64,000 bases of DNA from Branchiostoma floridae (taxonomy: Eukaryota > Chordata > Leptocardii > Amphioxiformes > Branchiostomatidae): contig NC_049986.1 of assembly GCF_000003815.2 (NCBI RefSeq), forward strand, positions 6,792,028 to 6,856,027, read 5' to 3'. The notes below the pieces were generated by a model. The model worked only from the letters and a program-made list of their open reading frames with translations. It was not told the origin of the DNA and searched no databases. This document shows, piece by piece, positions 43,286 to 55,662 of this stretch. Every line of letters starts with the position of its first letter. The stretch's first letter is position 1. The position numbers were made by a program, and so were the translations under genes.

Positions 43286-44894
43286 GTGTACATGTGAAAA
43301 GGCCAGGCTTTGAAAGGCTTAGAAGTGCAAAATCAATATCCGACTGTCAGTGATCTAGTCCCAGGGTTACGTCAATGCTCCATAAAGTTTATCCCGTTTG
43401 GTTACTGCTGTATAACTAGAGACGTATAAGGGCGAAGTGCATTGTAAATTCAATTTTCAATGTTTCCTTATGTAACGTTAACGTTATAATTCGGTGATGA
43501 TACTGCTGATCGTGCTATCTTTGTGACTGATCTTGTAGAATCGCTTGTGCAGAGAAAAAAAAGGCACGTGATGCAGACGGAAAATGACATGATTCGATGT
43601 AGCTAGTATCTGTGCCAGGAGTAGGTACCGGTACTGAAAATTGAGATTCAGGTCCGGTTCAGGTCCAGGTCAACCTGGACCTAATTCGGTATGAGAAAAC
43701 TTGTGCATGGACGATACTCAAAAGAATGACAAAGAAATATGTTTGGTGGAGTATTTGACTCCCACTAGTGTTTTTGGAAGGTTTGGGATTTCGATGATCG
43801 TGAACGATAGCCAGGCGATCTCAACGGACAAGTTGAAATCTTAGGTTATTGTTACTCTGTGACTGGAGAGTAACTTTCGCGGACAGAGTATTGTACACGG
43901 TCTATGTTAATGATTGTTCGCTCCTATATCTCTATGTTCCATTTGCCGCATCCGTATGTGGTTTGGCACGTCGTCTGTACTCAGTTTCCCGATGATGTAC
44001 GTTCTTTCTTCGCGGTAGCTGTTGTTATAATCGATGTTATAATTTCAGAAATCACCCCTAGTATTTTCAGTACTGTGGAACAAGCAATGTGGTTTCGGCG
44101 TTTGGTAATCAGCTTATCTCCAAGCAGATAGGGCGAGTTATGTGTTGTCTAATGTAGAACAGCCGTCACGGTAGAGGAATCCCTAAACAGGTGGTAGACT
44201 CTGGCTTGCTAGTGTATTTTCATTGGCCATCGCCAGTGTTGTAATAAACAAGTACATACATTGTTGTCAGCTGTTCACAGCTGTCACTGCTGCGGCTGTT
44301 TGGGATAACTTTGTACAATGGTGTGCGACTCAGACAACTATGGATTGTGAAGCTGTGTGGTTGTTTTCATTTGGTGTCGTTCTTTCACCAAAACAACAGC
44401 ATGTAGAAATGCTGTGCAAACAAAATCTATTCCTGCATCAATATCTCAGTTTATTTCTGTTATGAGTTACGGTTTGGGACAAGTTGATGTCCCTTTGTTT
44501 TATTTTGTTATGTTGTGTTGTGTTGGTTCGTACTACTGAATAAAAAAGATATTTAAAAAAAAAACTTTTGAACTACCCCATTGCTCTGGACGAGCCCACA
44601 AGCTCTATTATTGCCATAGATGTTATCATCACCTTACGCTGATTAAAACACTAGGTATCACGACCACGCCGCTACCATCAGAACAAAATTACGACATGTT
44701 ATCACGTCCTCTTGATTCTGTCTGTATGAGCTGAACAGGTCGTGAGATGCGATAGCACAAAAAGCAATTAAGAGAAAATTACGGTAACTATTGACCACTG
44801 CCGCTGATGGGTTTAGATGTGAGATGGTGTCATTAAGTCTTTAATTGTTGACACGATCCGTAGCCTGCGGCAAGCAAATGATACTTCAATGTTG
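43286..44894. other. Unassigned sequence
   Basis: TTATCTCCAAGCAGATAGG near 44114 matches one end of the short MITE at 45553. No supported exon. Confidence 0.35.
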
Positions 44895-45069
44895 TATCTA
44901 AACCGGAAGTTCCGCTGCAGTACCATTGAAAGGCACTAGGGGGCCCAAAAACTATTTTTCAAATCGCTTACTATTCTTATCAGAGCCTAGCAACACATCA
45001 AATATAAAACCAATTCAATGATTGAGTTATCCTGGTGACTAATAGCCATAAACACAGACACGCACACGA

Positions 45070-45147
<78 letters not shown>

Positions 45148-45260
45148 TCACAGACTCACAGACACACAGAGAAAACACATACACATGCACATACACATAC
45201 ACACCATGCACACGCACACACACACATACATACACCAAACACACATACACACACACAAAC
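44895..45260 (-). repeat. Microsatellite-linked repeat, copy 2, with (AG)n(ACAG)n
   Basis: The body starts GGAAGTTCCGCTGCAGTACC and includes GGCACTAGGGGGCCCAAAAA. It runs into (AG)n at 45076-45114, (ACAG)n at about 45114-45147 and a CA-rich tail. Head-to-tail order matches the copy at 40497. Confidence 0.85.
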
Positions 45261-45552
45261 GCTGTGATAACCTTATTGTTTGCTTTCTATGTAGAAACAA
45301 CCGCTCGGACATCACACTTGGGACATCAACATTCGTGTCTTTTACAAACTCACGCAAATTAATCACTCAACTTACCTTGGTCCGTTAATATCTAGGATCC
45401 ACTTAAGTCCACACTCAATGATAAAGAAATGACCAAGGCCATATAAAATTCTGATGAGCAAAGAATAAGGACCGACAATAAATAACATCGGCAACCACCC
45501 TTTCAATGGCCAATCAATCAACCAACAAGAGATCAATGACCTCGTTGTAAAT

Positions 45553-45665
45553 AAATCTCCAAGCAGATGTATGACTGGGCTGTTTTCTGACAGCATTACA
45601 GTACGAAATCCCGCGATCGGCACGTTAGCCAACTTTATTTCCACCCAACATCTGCTTGGAGATTA
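45553..45665. mobile_element. Very short MITE, about 110 bp
   Basis: AATCTCCAAGCAGATGT and its complement ACATCTGCTTGGAGATT form the ends. Single ends of the same sequence lie near 29149 and 44114. Confidence 0.7.
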
Positions 45666-47073
45666 CTACACCCTTCCTGGTACGGTTACGTAGTACCAAG
45701 GTGTAAATATCCACAAAATTGCACCAGTAAAAAGCGAAGTTCACTCATAAACGCTGGACTACATTACAGTAAGAGATTTTATGACCTGATGCCAGGAGAT
45801 GGGTAGATAATGGCGAGATAAGGTAATGGGTCATAAACGACGCCTGTCACATGTAAAATGTACATTAGCCGTGTCAAACTGAACTTTCAATGGAACGCTG
45901 ATGTGGCCTAAACGTGATGGCTTTTGATGGTACAGAAATGTGCACATGTATTATTGGAATAAACTTTCATTTGACATTGCCTTTGTGGGAAAATGCACAA
46001 ATAACTATCCTAAATATATTGTTTATCCGTTTACAATGAAATCTCAGATAGCGGAATATTACATAACAATGTAGTCGACATTTATACTGAAATTGCGGGC
46101 GCCTTTAAATCAATCTATAGGGATATCTTATACACACGTAAGTGGATGTTGGGCATCCAGGTAATGCCAAAAACCAGTTACGGAAGCAACTGAATATGGT
46201 TACAAAACCGTCTTTACCCTGACTTTGTCTTACCTTGTTTCCTATTGGACATCCAAAATTGTCTTAATTTTTTTTTTTTCATTTATAGCTAGGGTATAAA
46301 AAAGATTCTTCCAGATCACTTAAATGTCACTGGTGAAAAATAGTTAAAATCTGAAGGTTCCAAGCTCATATCATATTGCTTGAGTAACTGCTTTTTGACA
46401 TATCTTCTACATAAATGTACAACACACAACGCAAGACTCTATTTGGCTATCTAGGTTGAAATCGATATTTCCTATCAAGATCCAATTAGATGATCAGCCA
46501 GACGTTAGGTTGTTCAAATCATTCTTTCGAAATCGTAAAACCCTGCATAATTTTCTGTTTGCATCACTGCCTACAGCAGAGTCAATTTGTCGTAAAGATA
46601 AACCGTTATATTGTAAAAACCTAACTGGAGTGTCCCATAAAATGAGTGGAAACTTAAGACAGAAGTTCCAGAAAGTGGCTGAAAACCATAAACCACGTTG
46701 TCCCTCAACAGAATATATGAGCCTATACGGGCAAATCTTACCATACATCACAATTATGTATGGTAAGATACATCGCTAAGGCGCCATAAAGATAGAACTG
46801 GATGGGTCCCTTGGTAGAGATTTAATTACCATTTGTTGCATTGTGACTTATGTTTGACTAAGGACAAGCTGTAAAGTAGGTACGGACTATTTGCTGTGGG
46901 CAAGCGATTCTGTCCATATATACCACTTCTATATTACGTACGTACGGTACGGTATCTACATTTTAGTTGCAGACATATGTCATATTTTTCATCTTATTTG
47001 CAGCACAGCTTCACGACAAAAGATATAAAAGAACGAATACACGCAACAAACAAGGCTTAGGATACTGTTTAGC
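45666..47073. other. Unassigned sequence
   Basis: The 107-codon plus frame at 46456-46779 has a lysine/arginine-rich composition but no splice or domain support. Confidence 0.35.
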
Positions 47074-47383
47074 TAAGGGCACAACCCGCCGTACGTGCAA
47101 TTTGTCCCCACATTTTGGGGGGGAGGTCACGTCCACCACGTATTTCTGAAAACGTTCAGGCTGTACAGGGCAGGCGCGTCGCCCGTACTGGCACGTAAGA
47201 GGGGCGAATCCGCAGCCGATGGCACACAAAGTTTTGCCTTCACGTAAAGTGCTCCAAATTCCGTTGGATTCCCTACACGAGTTCGTACGGAGGCGGTACT
47301 TACCACTTACGGATCCCAAAAGATTGCCCACGTTTTGGCACGTACACAGCACGTATTTGCACGTACGGCAGGTTGTGCGCTTA
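47074..47383. mobile_element. MITE, 'GGCACAACCCGCC' family, copy 1
   Basis: Ends TAAGGGCACAACCCGCCGTA and the inverted GTACGGCAGGTTGTGCGCTTA. The interior is GC-rich, with CACGTATTTCTGAAAACG, ACAAAGTTTTGCC, AGTTCGTACGGAGGCGGTAC and GATTGCCCACGTTTTGGCAC. Copy 2 is at 55663. Confidence 0.85.
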
Positions 47384-48787
47384 ACGTTACAGTAGTACTT
47401 TACGGTACTCACCTGTCCTTGGTGCTGAATCTGAGTTGTCTGTTACAGATACACAATCAATGCTGTAAGCGTTTGTATTATTGTAGTGTCCGCAGCTGTA
47501 GCTCAGGAAAAAATGATAAAACCCTTATGAAAAAATTATGTAATCTTCTAAGTCTATTTCTTTGTGGGTTTAAAAGTTGCGCGTCCTCCAGTTTAAAATC
47601 AATGACAAGAGTTAAATAAGTATCCGTGAATTCGGCTATACAAAAGTAGCTGTTACAGTAGTGTTCGTACTTATATAACCCAACCATGCCTATTTGACGT
47701 ACAGTGCATGGGTTATATAAGAAAAGTAGAACTGAGAATGACACTATAATTTGAAATGGGCTTAGTCTGAGTGTTAGTGTAGATCGCAGAGATTTTATGG
47801 GTGCTGTAAAGCTTCTTATCTTCGCATGCGCGCACTTTCCGGTGCTTATCCCGCACTTTTAAGGTCGCAAAGCTGTACTTCAAAGTATTATCGCGGATAT
47901 CAGATACTGTTGTGCGTTTCATAACCTAAAAGCTCTTCCTACGCGTTCTAATAATACACCAAGAGATCGCCCTTTAGCACGCCGAACCGACATTATCGAC
48001 ATCATGTCAAGCACGTTCTCAACCTCTCTTGTCACGGAATACTGCAATTATGAACGTCCACTCAAGTTCCTCCATGCTTTTAACGTCTCCTTCTTTCTGC
48101 ATCCATTTAAATATAAAAAAAGTTGAGGCTGTGAGGATAGATGGTTCGTGAGAGCCTTGAGCTGGCTTCAAAAGAGGCGGTTTTTGTTGGATAATCTAGG
48201 TTTTAAGAGCTCTCGCGGTGTGACATTATTATCTGTGCTTCACCAAGGTGACATTGTTTCACGGGTGACCTCAGGGTCGTATGCTCAGGCCTCAAATTAT
48301 CACCTGGGTGTCCTCCTAAGGGAAGCAGAAAAGTCAATTTTGCAATGCTTTCACGCCTTGACTGGGCGTCTGAAAACCAATAAACACAGCGTAATGGTGG
48401 GTATTACCGGTATGAGCTATGGTGCTATGTACAGTCTCAACGTCCTTCCCCGAGTGGCTTCCCTGTTGTTGTAATAAATGCGTTTTGCCTGGAGCAAATT
48501 TTTCACTTCTTTTGGAGCAGAAACTGTGATGGTGAGGAATACATGGAATTCACAGACGGCGCCACAAAGGATGAGTCCATTTCTACACGGAACATTCATT
48601 CAAAGTACATTTCTTAAGCCATGTTTTCCATTTTCTTTCTTGATAGAAACAGAATAAACAACACATTTATGCTGTTTTCAGCCAGACAAGAGACGTTTGA
48701 AAACACTCTAATTAGTGTTTCGTAACTATTAGAAATATATTTTAATTGGTATTTTAGCCCTCATATTTTTTTGATAATGTAGGTATG
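47384..48787. other. Unassigned sequence
   Basis: A 108-codon plus frame (48148-48474) and a 69-codon minus frame (47713-47922) have no recognised motif or convincing splice borders. Confidence 0.35.
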
Positions 48788-49010
48788 TCCCCGTGGCTAA
48801 GTTGGTAGCAGCGGCACCTTCTGGTTCAATCCTGGATAGGGCATCCCGGTTGGGGCTGTAACCGTCTTTCAAAAGGGACCGAAAAAGGAGTCCCATGCTC
48901 AAGGAGGTGCCTAGAGGCTAGAGCATATTAAAGGGGAAGAGAAAACAACGTCTCCCTGTAAAAAATACTGTTACCCGAAACAGCCAGGAAACGTGCTACA
49001 TATGTGCAAA
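48788..49010 (+). mobile_element. tRNA-derived SINE (family 2)
   Basis: A box TGGCTAAGTTG at 48794-48804 and B box GGTTCAATCC at 48823-48832. The body has ATCCCGGTTGGGGCTG, CTCAAGGAGGTGCCTAGAG and GAAACAGCCAGGAAACGTGC. Confidence 0.85.
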
Positions 49011-49560
49011 TGAGGTCTACAAGGGTTTGAACGAAGGAATGAACGAAATTGTGCTTTTTTCAATATATACCTCTATTGCTTTACTTAATCTCAATACAGA
49101 AAATTAGGATTTTCTTGATGTCACTTCATAAGGAATTGACAAAAATACGAATATTCATTATGTATCATTGTTGGGTGTTGGACGACTCGGACTTTACCAA
49201 CTCGGCTCGTTTGTATTGCTTCGCTTCTGCATTGGACTTCCGAAAAGGGAAAAGATTTATAGCCCCTAAACAAGTCGGTAAGTGTAATTTGCCCCAAACA
49301 CCAAATACATCCTGACTTGTCTTGTTGTGCTTTCAATCTTTCTCTTTAATGTGAGAGAGAGACAGAGAAGCGAAAGTTCGGGACGCTGTTTGCGCTCAAT
49401 CTGTCTTCTTCAGAAGATTAATTCCCGTCGAGTGAGGTGTCGCCAAGAATACATGAGAGTCATCCAAGCTTGACGTCTCCCTAACTCGTCATGGCGCCAC
49501 TCCACGGACGGCTCCTCCTCTCCGCTTACGGCTGTCGGCTTAAATACTTCTGTAACATAA

Positions 49561-49950
49561 GTCAGGCCAAGGAAAAAAATGTTGTGTTTCCTGTTTCCCT
49601 ACCTACCCTAGAAAAAAAAACCCTGCCGTCCTTAGACTTTTTGGGGATGGGTCACATAGTTTCCGGTAAGAATTTTTTATTCAGCCTGCTTCCTATTGAA
49701 GTAAAAACACTGCCTGTCCTATCTAATGAAGGATAAATGTATCTATCATGCACAAGATTGAAGTTTGACAATGAAAGATAAGTGTCGTCATGTATTTCAG
49801 TTTACTTTGTTCAACTGTATTGTAATATGTATCACTAGACTTTTGGCCAACCTAAAAAAAATTACAAGAATAAAGGATAACCCCTACCTACCGACTCTAA
49901 TTTTTTCAGGACTGAAACAGGAAACACAAGATTTTATTTCTTGGCCTCAC
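49561..49950. mobile_element. TIR element, 'GTCAGGCCAAG' ends
   Basis: Left end GTCAGGCCAAGGAAAAAAAT, then GTTGTGTTTCCTGTTT. The right end is the complement (AAACAGGAAACACAAGATTT, then TATTTCTTGGCCTCAC). CTACCTACC occurs near each end. Confidence 0.65.
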
Positions 49951-50111
49951 GATGTCGCGTCTGGCTTCCCCGTTGTCAATCCGTTGGAGTTCCGGAAATT
50001 AGATCCGTTACGTCTGGTCATTCTTGTGTCGTGAGGGATCGGTTTGTAGTGATAAGCGCGCTATAGAGTTCTGCAACTTTTGAAGTAGTGGATTCACGTC
50101 TCTTGGTAACG

Positions 50112-50472
50112 TTTCATCACCGTCTACTGGTCATGCTGTTGCGATCAGTCTTTCATCAGTTCGTATTGCTGCGTATTGCATCTGACAATCTCTCTCATTA
50201 GTTCTAGCAATGTTCTTGATATTTCAAAGGACCTACAATTCTCTGTGCTGTCTGTCTTCTTCAGCGTGCTCTGAGTGTAGGTTTGCACAGTATCACCATC
50301 TACCGGTTATGCTGTTGCAATCAGTCTTTCATCAGTTCTCACCACTGCGCCTTGCATCTGACAATCTCTCTTTTTAGTTCTCGCAATGTTCTTGATGTTT
50401 CAGAGGACCTACAATTCTCTGTGCTGTCTGTCTTCAGCGTGCATAATCTGAGTGTGGGTTTGCACAGTATTG
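50112..50472. repeat. Tandem duplication, about 180-bp unit
   Basis: Two copies share CATGCTGTTGCGATCAGTCT/TATGCTGTTGCAATCAGTCT, TTCATCAGTTC, TTGCATCTGACAATCTCTCT, GCAATGTTCTTGAT and GACCTACAATTCTCTGTGCT. About 90% similar by eye. Confidence 0.9.
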
Positions 50473-50996
50473 TCATTTTAGACTCCCGAAATTTTAGACC
50501 CTCCAAGGCTATATGTGTAGGTGTGTTTCCAAGTATTCATTATAGCCATTTTCCGTTTCCGTAGCATTTCAAGAATGTACTGTCAAACGTATTCGTGGCT
50601 TTACGGAGTTTTGTTCAATGCCCCATAACTTCTCTGTGTGAAGCTCTACTCTCCTTCGCAGAGCCGAATACGCGTGTTTTAGTCTTTAGTTTCGACTGTA
50701 CTATATCAGGCGGCCCTTTTTAATACTTTTGAGGGCGTGGCCACTAATTAGCTATCGGCCAATCACAGAATTGCCTAAATGTAATCTCCCGGTTAAGTTG
50801 ACTGACTTTTGCCAAAAAGGAAAGCTCATTATCATTAGGATCTTTATTGACACAACCAAAGTACCGCAACTTTCGTAATGTCTACTGCAACTAAATTTAT
50901 ATATATGAACAAACAATATATGTATACGATGAACTACTGACATGAATCTCTATGAATAACTATCAATATATCAACATGATGAGCCCAGCGTATAAT
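50473..50996. other. Unassigned sequence
   Basis: Nothing recognised. Confidence 0.35.
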
Positions 50997-51278
50997 TTAT
51001 ACAATATTGGTTCTAAGGTCTAAACATTCTTTGATATATTTACCAATTTGTACACTGTAAGGGTTATCTCCTCCTAGGATGTAGTTGAATTTATCTAGCG
51101 AGCAGAAAGTATCAAAATTCCTTTGAGCAGTTGGAAAAAAATATGAACAGCTTTGAGCGTTTATACATTTGTAGTTATATCGTGAACAATCCATGAAAAA
51201 ATAACGCTCATCTTCAACCTTAGTTGGGGCAGAATTAACAAAATCTCTGGTCACGGGGAATCTTATGATATCCTCCAA
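50997..51278 (-). pseudogene. LINE-type reverse-transcriptase C-terminal fragment
   Basis: A 93-codon minus frame contains KVEDERYFFMDCSRYN, an aromatic/cysteine block, then CSLDKFNYILGG and IGKYIKECLDLR. The order 'x-EDE-x-F-x2-C-x2-Y ... KF-x-Y-I-L ... I-x-K-Y-I-x4-LR' is the pattern I associate with the cysteine-containing tail of CR1/jockey-like ORF2 proteins. No polymerase core is present. A more decayed relative lies at 42345. Confidence 0.6.
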
Positions 51279-51985
51279 CTGCTAAGTTTAGTTTATTCAT
51301 AGCCAACACGTCCCCGAAGTGTAAAACTCCGACTGATGCAGCAGAGTCGAACCTAAGGACTAATATATGGCCGAAGGCTCTACTCTGCTGTGGAGAATGC
51401 CAAGCTCCATCCTGTGCTCGGAGAGCGATTGTCAGAGTTTCTTTCTGCTATCTGCAAGATGCAGACACCTGCACACTACCGGGCAATGTTCCCCGTAGGA
51501 GCTACTTTAATTCGTTAGGTCCGTTTACCTACATTGTAGCCTTAAGGTGTGACTATAAAATAATAACAAACTGCCTTCAGTTAACGTTGAAGATGGGAAG
51601 CATCTATAAATTGTAGGACCTAAAGCCTCTAATTCTTTGAATGACATTTGTGGTCTACTCCAAAGTGTATACTAGATTACAGACAGTGATATTCAACTGA
51701 TGCATTTTCGTTTTAAATGTCAAACTGAAAAGGTAAACGGTCAGTTCCTCACACTTATTTGTCTATCACAGGAGGACATTGACAGATACAGGAACGTGTA
51801 GCTATCTTTCTGCACAGATGAACGCACGGGAAGGGGATTCAAAAGACCATAAAACTGTCCGGCTGTTCGTGTGCTCTACGGCGCGAGGAAATGATGGTAA
51901 ATCCTCCCCGGGAGCGATGTACTGTGGTTATAAATCTCTGCTAAAGCTCAGTAAGTGCCCGATAGGCCTGAGTAAATCAATGCTG
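51279..51985. other. Unassigned sequence
   Basis: Nothing recognised. Confidence 0.35.
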
Positions 51986-51992
51986 TGTTTAT

Positions 51993-52266
51993 GTATTCTC
52001 CTACGCAGAGTAAAGCCGCCTCTTGTCTGTACTCTGCTATCTCAACCTACACCATCAGTTCCTGACCATTACGCTCATAAATATCAATGTGCTTACCCAC
52101 CCGCGGACTTTGCGAGATCCCTTTCGAAAACTGAAACTATTCTCTGATTGGCTGACAGCTGGTTTGTGGCGACGCCCACAGGAACTGATGGTGACGGTTG
52201 AGATAGCAGAGTACAGACAAGAGGCGGTTTTGCTATCGCCGTTAGATGTCTCTGCGTAGGAGAATG
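51993..52266. mobile_element. hAT-like MITE, long inverted arms
   Basis: Arms of about 70 bases: TATTCTCCTACGCAGAG, CCGCCTCTTGTCTGTACTCT and GCTATCTCAACC on the left are mirrored by AGAGTACAGACAAGAGGCGG and CTCTGCGTAGGAGAATG on the right. TGTTTAT occurs directly outside both ends (51986-51992 and 52267-52273), a 7-8 base duplication as made by hAT transposases. Confidence 0.82.
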
Positions 52267-52561
52267 TGTTTATTATTACGGTTATTTTGTGGAGTCCCTA
52301 GACTGGATCAAACTTTCCCTCACTAACCAAAGATGGTTCATTTCCATCCATTTGGTAGTGAAAATAGGACGTGGGGTTGGAGGCTCTTTGCATGCTAATC
52401 AAATAGGGCAAATGATATCACTTTTCTCGGAAGCTTAGAGACCTTCGGACTGGGAGAAACTTCGCTACAGTGTTGGTACATTAAGATGGCCGCGCGCGGA
52501 TGGCAGGGGTGATGACGTCACGTGAATAAGCCCTATAGTTTAGGCTAGCAGCACGAGATCG
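52267..52561. other. Unassigned sequence
   Basis: Nothing recognised. Confidence 0.35.
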
Positions 52562-52660
52562 CTAGACGCTATGTCCTTGAGAAAGGCACTTTCCACGACT
52601 TTCCTCACTCCACCCAGGTGTAAACATGGTCACCTGACTATGATTGGGGAGGTAAAAGGT
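52562..52660 (+). mobile_element. SINE (family 1) body fragment
   Basis: TCCTTGAGAAAGGCACTTTC, then CACGACTTTCCTCACTCCAC, corresponds to the body of the copy at 30231. The tRNA-like head is missing. Confidence 0.65.
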
Positions 52661-53302
52661 GGTGGTCGAAAACTTGCAGCGGTCGACCAAAAAAAGGCTT
52701 TGGGGTTCGGCACGAGAATTGGAATAAGCGGGGATGCCGTCCGAAAAAAAATTATTTGTATATTCCTGGGAATTTGTAATGTACTCTAGAAATTCTCACT
52801 GCATATTCCAGATATTTCTGCCTATTCTTGTGGCTGTCCCGAATGTTTTTGGCATGATTCGGTTTCACTGTGAAGGCCCAGATCTGGTAACTTGAAACAC
52901 AACACTTTTTCCCTTGGCCTTTTATATGGCTAGCTGCCAGGAGCGAATGTTCGAAGATCAACCGTGAAGGAATTCTCGGTGTATGGCGGAGTAATAAATA
53001 ATGAGAGCTTACGTGTAAAATGGCTGCCAAAGTACAGCTCCAAGAACCATCTTTATTCACTCTTTGTTAGAATACTGGCCATTTGCAGCTTTACTCTAAA
53101 TTGTTTGTATTCACGATAAAAGGGAAATTTTTATTTGCTGTGTTGTAAGTCCGTGGTTTGAAACAATTCTGTTGTTCAGTGATACTAGTAATACATTGAA
53201 AACACATCCTCACATTGACATGAATTCGCTATCGACTTCCCACGATATCGACTTTCCGACGAGATTTGACCCATTGATGACGTCACGCGCACAGAAAGTC
53301 AC

Positions 53303-53746
53303 GTGCTCACAGCGATTGGATTAGGGAAGACCGAGAGAGTGGACATATATTGCTGGACTGAAATGAGCAATTTTCGTCAAAAATTCCTGTCAGCAAACGG
53401 TTGCCATGGAAATACGGATGTAGAATTTTCCAAACGTTGTGAAATTGTTGCTAAGTCAATGTCAGGACATGTCACAAAATTTGAAGGCTGTTGCGTTCGT
53501 CATTCTGACGTTCTGACGTTATGCGACATGAAAGTTGGCGCGGACCACAAAAGCCCCCCAAAAATTAACCTATGGGCAAGGAAATATGACTGTAATATAG
53601 TGGAATTTAGCCTATGGAGCGCATTTACCGTAAGATATCTCTACTCGTGTATTAACGGATTTAAGAGGATCTGTAACTCTTTATGGGTGGCTTTTAAGTC
53701 ATTGTACTTACTGGAGGCCCGCGGGAGTAGTACTCAATTTGACTGA
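53303..53746 (+). CDS. Unrecognised 147-codon ORF
   Basis: The longest uninterrupted frame after the mariner transposase, from an ATG at 53303 to TGA at 53746. Cysteine-containing and mildly basic (for example CEIVAKSMSGHVTKFEGCCV). A CACGTG box lies just upstream (53301). I see no signal peptide, membrane segment or known motif, and composition is close to the surrounding DNA. It could be a lineage-specific single-exon gene or chance. Confidence 0.22.
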   Translation: MLTAIGLGKTERVDIYCWTEMSNFRQKFLSANGCHGNTDVEFSKRCEIVAKSMSGHVTKFEGCCVRHSDVLTLCDMKVGADHKSPPKINLWARKYDCNIVEFSLWSAFTVRYLYSCINGFKRICNSLWVAFKSLYLLEARGSSTQFD

Positions 53747-54752
53747 TCCATACCAGGACAACTATACTAAAGTAATACCATTATTAATTGACGAAGTAGG
53801 CAATATGCTACTAAACAGCACTGTAAAATGCTGCTATATGTTTAACAAGGCACTAAAACAAAGGTTGAACGAACGGACGATGACCCCACTTTAAAAGCTG
53901 CATCATATGGAGACAGAGATCGACAGAAGTTAATAGCGGGCTGGTAACATCATCTCAGGGACCATTGAGTCAGTATTAGGTTGGGGATATGCTTCTCAAG
54001 CGAATACGTCGTCGTTTATATCGACACTTCAGGTACTTAGGGTAAAATTTTTGATCATATCTACGTTATTGATGATGGATATTATAAAATAAATGTAGTA
54101 GCAAATGATGTTTAAGTTCTATGAACATTATAGCTTCTGTAGAGGCAAAGATTGGTTTCTGATAACAATGCCAACTGTACGGAGCTCAAAAGAATCACTG
54201 ATTATGATCGAGAATCGTTATGATCGTGGTTTCATAAATACGTAAATATGTACACGTGCTCATGAGGATTTCGATTAGGTAACATAATCAAAATAAGTTT
54301 GGCATCATTTGATAACGAATTGAATGTGATACATATCTATATGCATAAATGTACTTTATGAAATTTGCGTATTGAAGGTAAACCATTTCATCTAGCTTTC
54401 TATTGATTGAAAATTATATCAAGAAAAAATCATCGTTCCCTCAAACAGTTATAAAAGATGAAAGCGCACGTTATGATTTCGAGAAAATTGCCTGCTTGTT
54501 TGATCTAGATCGCTAGGGAGAGCAAGTGACCATTCGATTGGTATTTTCTCAAGTTTGTATCGATTCACACATAGCAACTACTCAGCAAATAGTTTTCGTC
54601 ACAGATTGATTTTACCCTCTGGACTGTCTTCATTTGGGGATAAATGGCATCTTGATAAAATAACTCACCTTGGCATGGTGATTTTGCTGCTAGAATGTCA
54701 TAGCGTACTAATGAATTATTCTTATCTCTATGAAAATGGAAATATATTTTGG
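53747..54752. other. Unassigned sequence
   Basis: AT-rich, with nothing recognised. Confidence 0.35.
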
Positions 54753-54784
<32 letters not shown>

Positions 54785-54960
54785 GCCTGTCTGTGTTTCT
54801 GGATATTTGTAGTCAGCATAACTCAAGAATCCCTGGATGGATTACGATGATATTTGGTATGTGAGCAGGTGTTGGGAAGACAAAGGCCGAGATTGACTTT
54901 GGTCTACCTGGTGTGTGACCTTAGAACTGCAGCAGAACTTCCGTTGCTTGTATCTTTTGT
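54753..54960 (+). repeat. Microsatellite-linked repeat, copy 3, with (CTGT)n
   Basis: (CTGT)n at 54753-54794 leads into a body with AACTCAAGAATCCCTGGATG, ATGATATTTGGTATGTGAGC and GCAGCAGAACTTCCGTTGC. This is the same layout as 40497 and 44895, on the opposite strand. Confidence 0.8.
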
Positions 54961-55662
54961 TCTGGACACACTATGGTGCATTCTTTATAACATATATGTT
55001 TTGTGGAATATAGCTTCTGATGTAAGTAAGACGTGGTGTTGATTGGAGACACATGGAAGCTTGTTTAAACCGTGGCAATATACGTAATTTTTGCTCTCTT
55101 CACACGTTGGTTGAATCTTAAACAGCATAGCAGATGCAAGGAATACAGAATATGAAGCACACATTCGAAACATGTGATGACGAACAAAAATGAAACCTCA
55201 TATGCGGTTAACATTATGGACAAGTTTTTGTCTTCAATGTATGTTTCCCTCAAAATACATGTATCTTTTCGCTGACTATGGCAACCACTGTTGGTAAAAA
55301 AGTGTTGATGTACAAGTGGATATAACTCAACGCTTTTCTAGAATATGTAACGTTATCAGTATGAAACTTTGAATGAAAGTTCATCTGTGACGGTAATCAA
55401 CATTATGTTGCAATTTCAACTTTACAAAAATGTATATCCGTACACAAAACAAGCGCTTATCAACAAGTTTTCGATCAGTCCCCTGATCCTTATCAAGTGG
55501 AAATGACCCCCAGGTCTATGTCACACATCCAGACCGGAAATGTGACGTCAGCAAAGGGTCAAATGTGCTTGGAAGTCAGTTTCGGCCTAAAGTTTAAACT
55601 TGCAACAGTATGAAACTTTTATAACCTTCCCTGGTCGTGCATATACGGGTAGCATTTTAAGC
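54961..55662. other. Unassigned sequence
   Basis: Nothing recognised. Confidence 0.35.

Noticed and set aside
44987-45388. Serine/cysteine/histidine-rich frames of up to 117 codons
   Set aside because: They translate the AG, ACAG and CA microsatellites.
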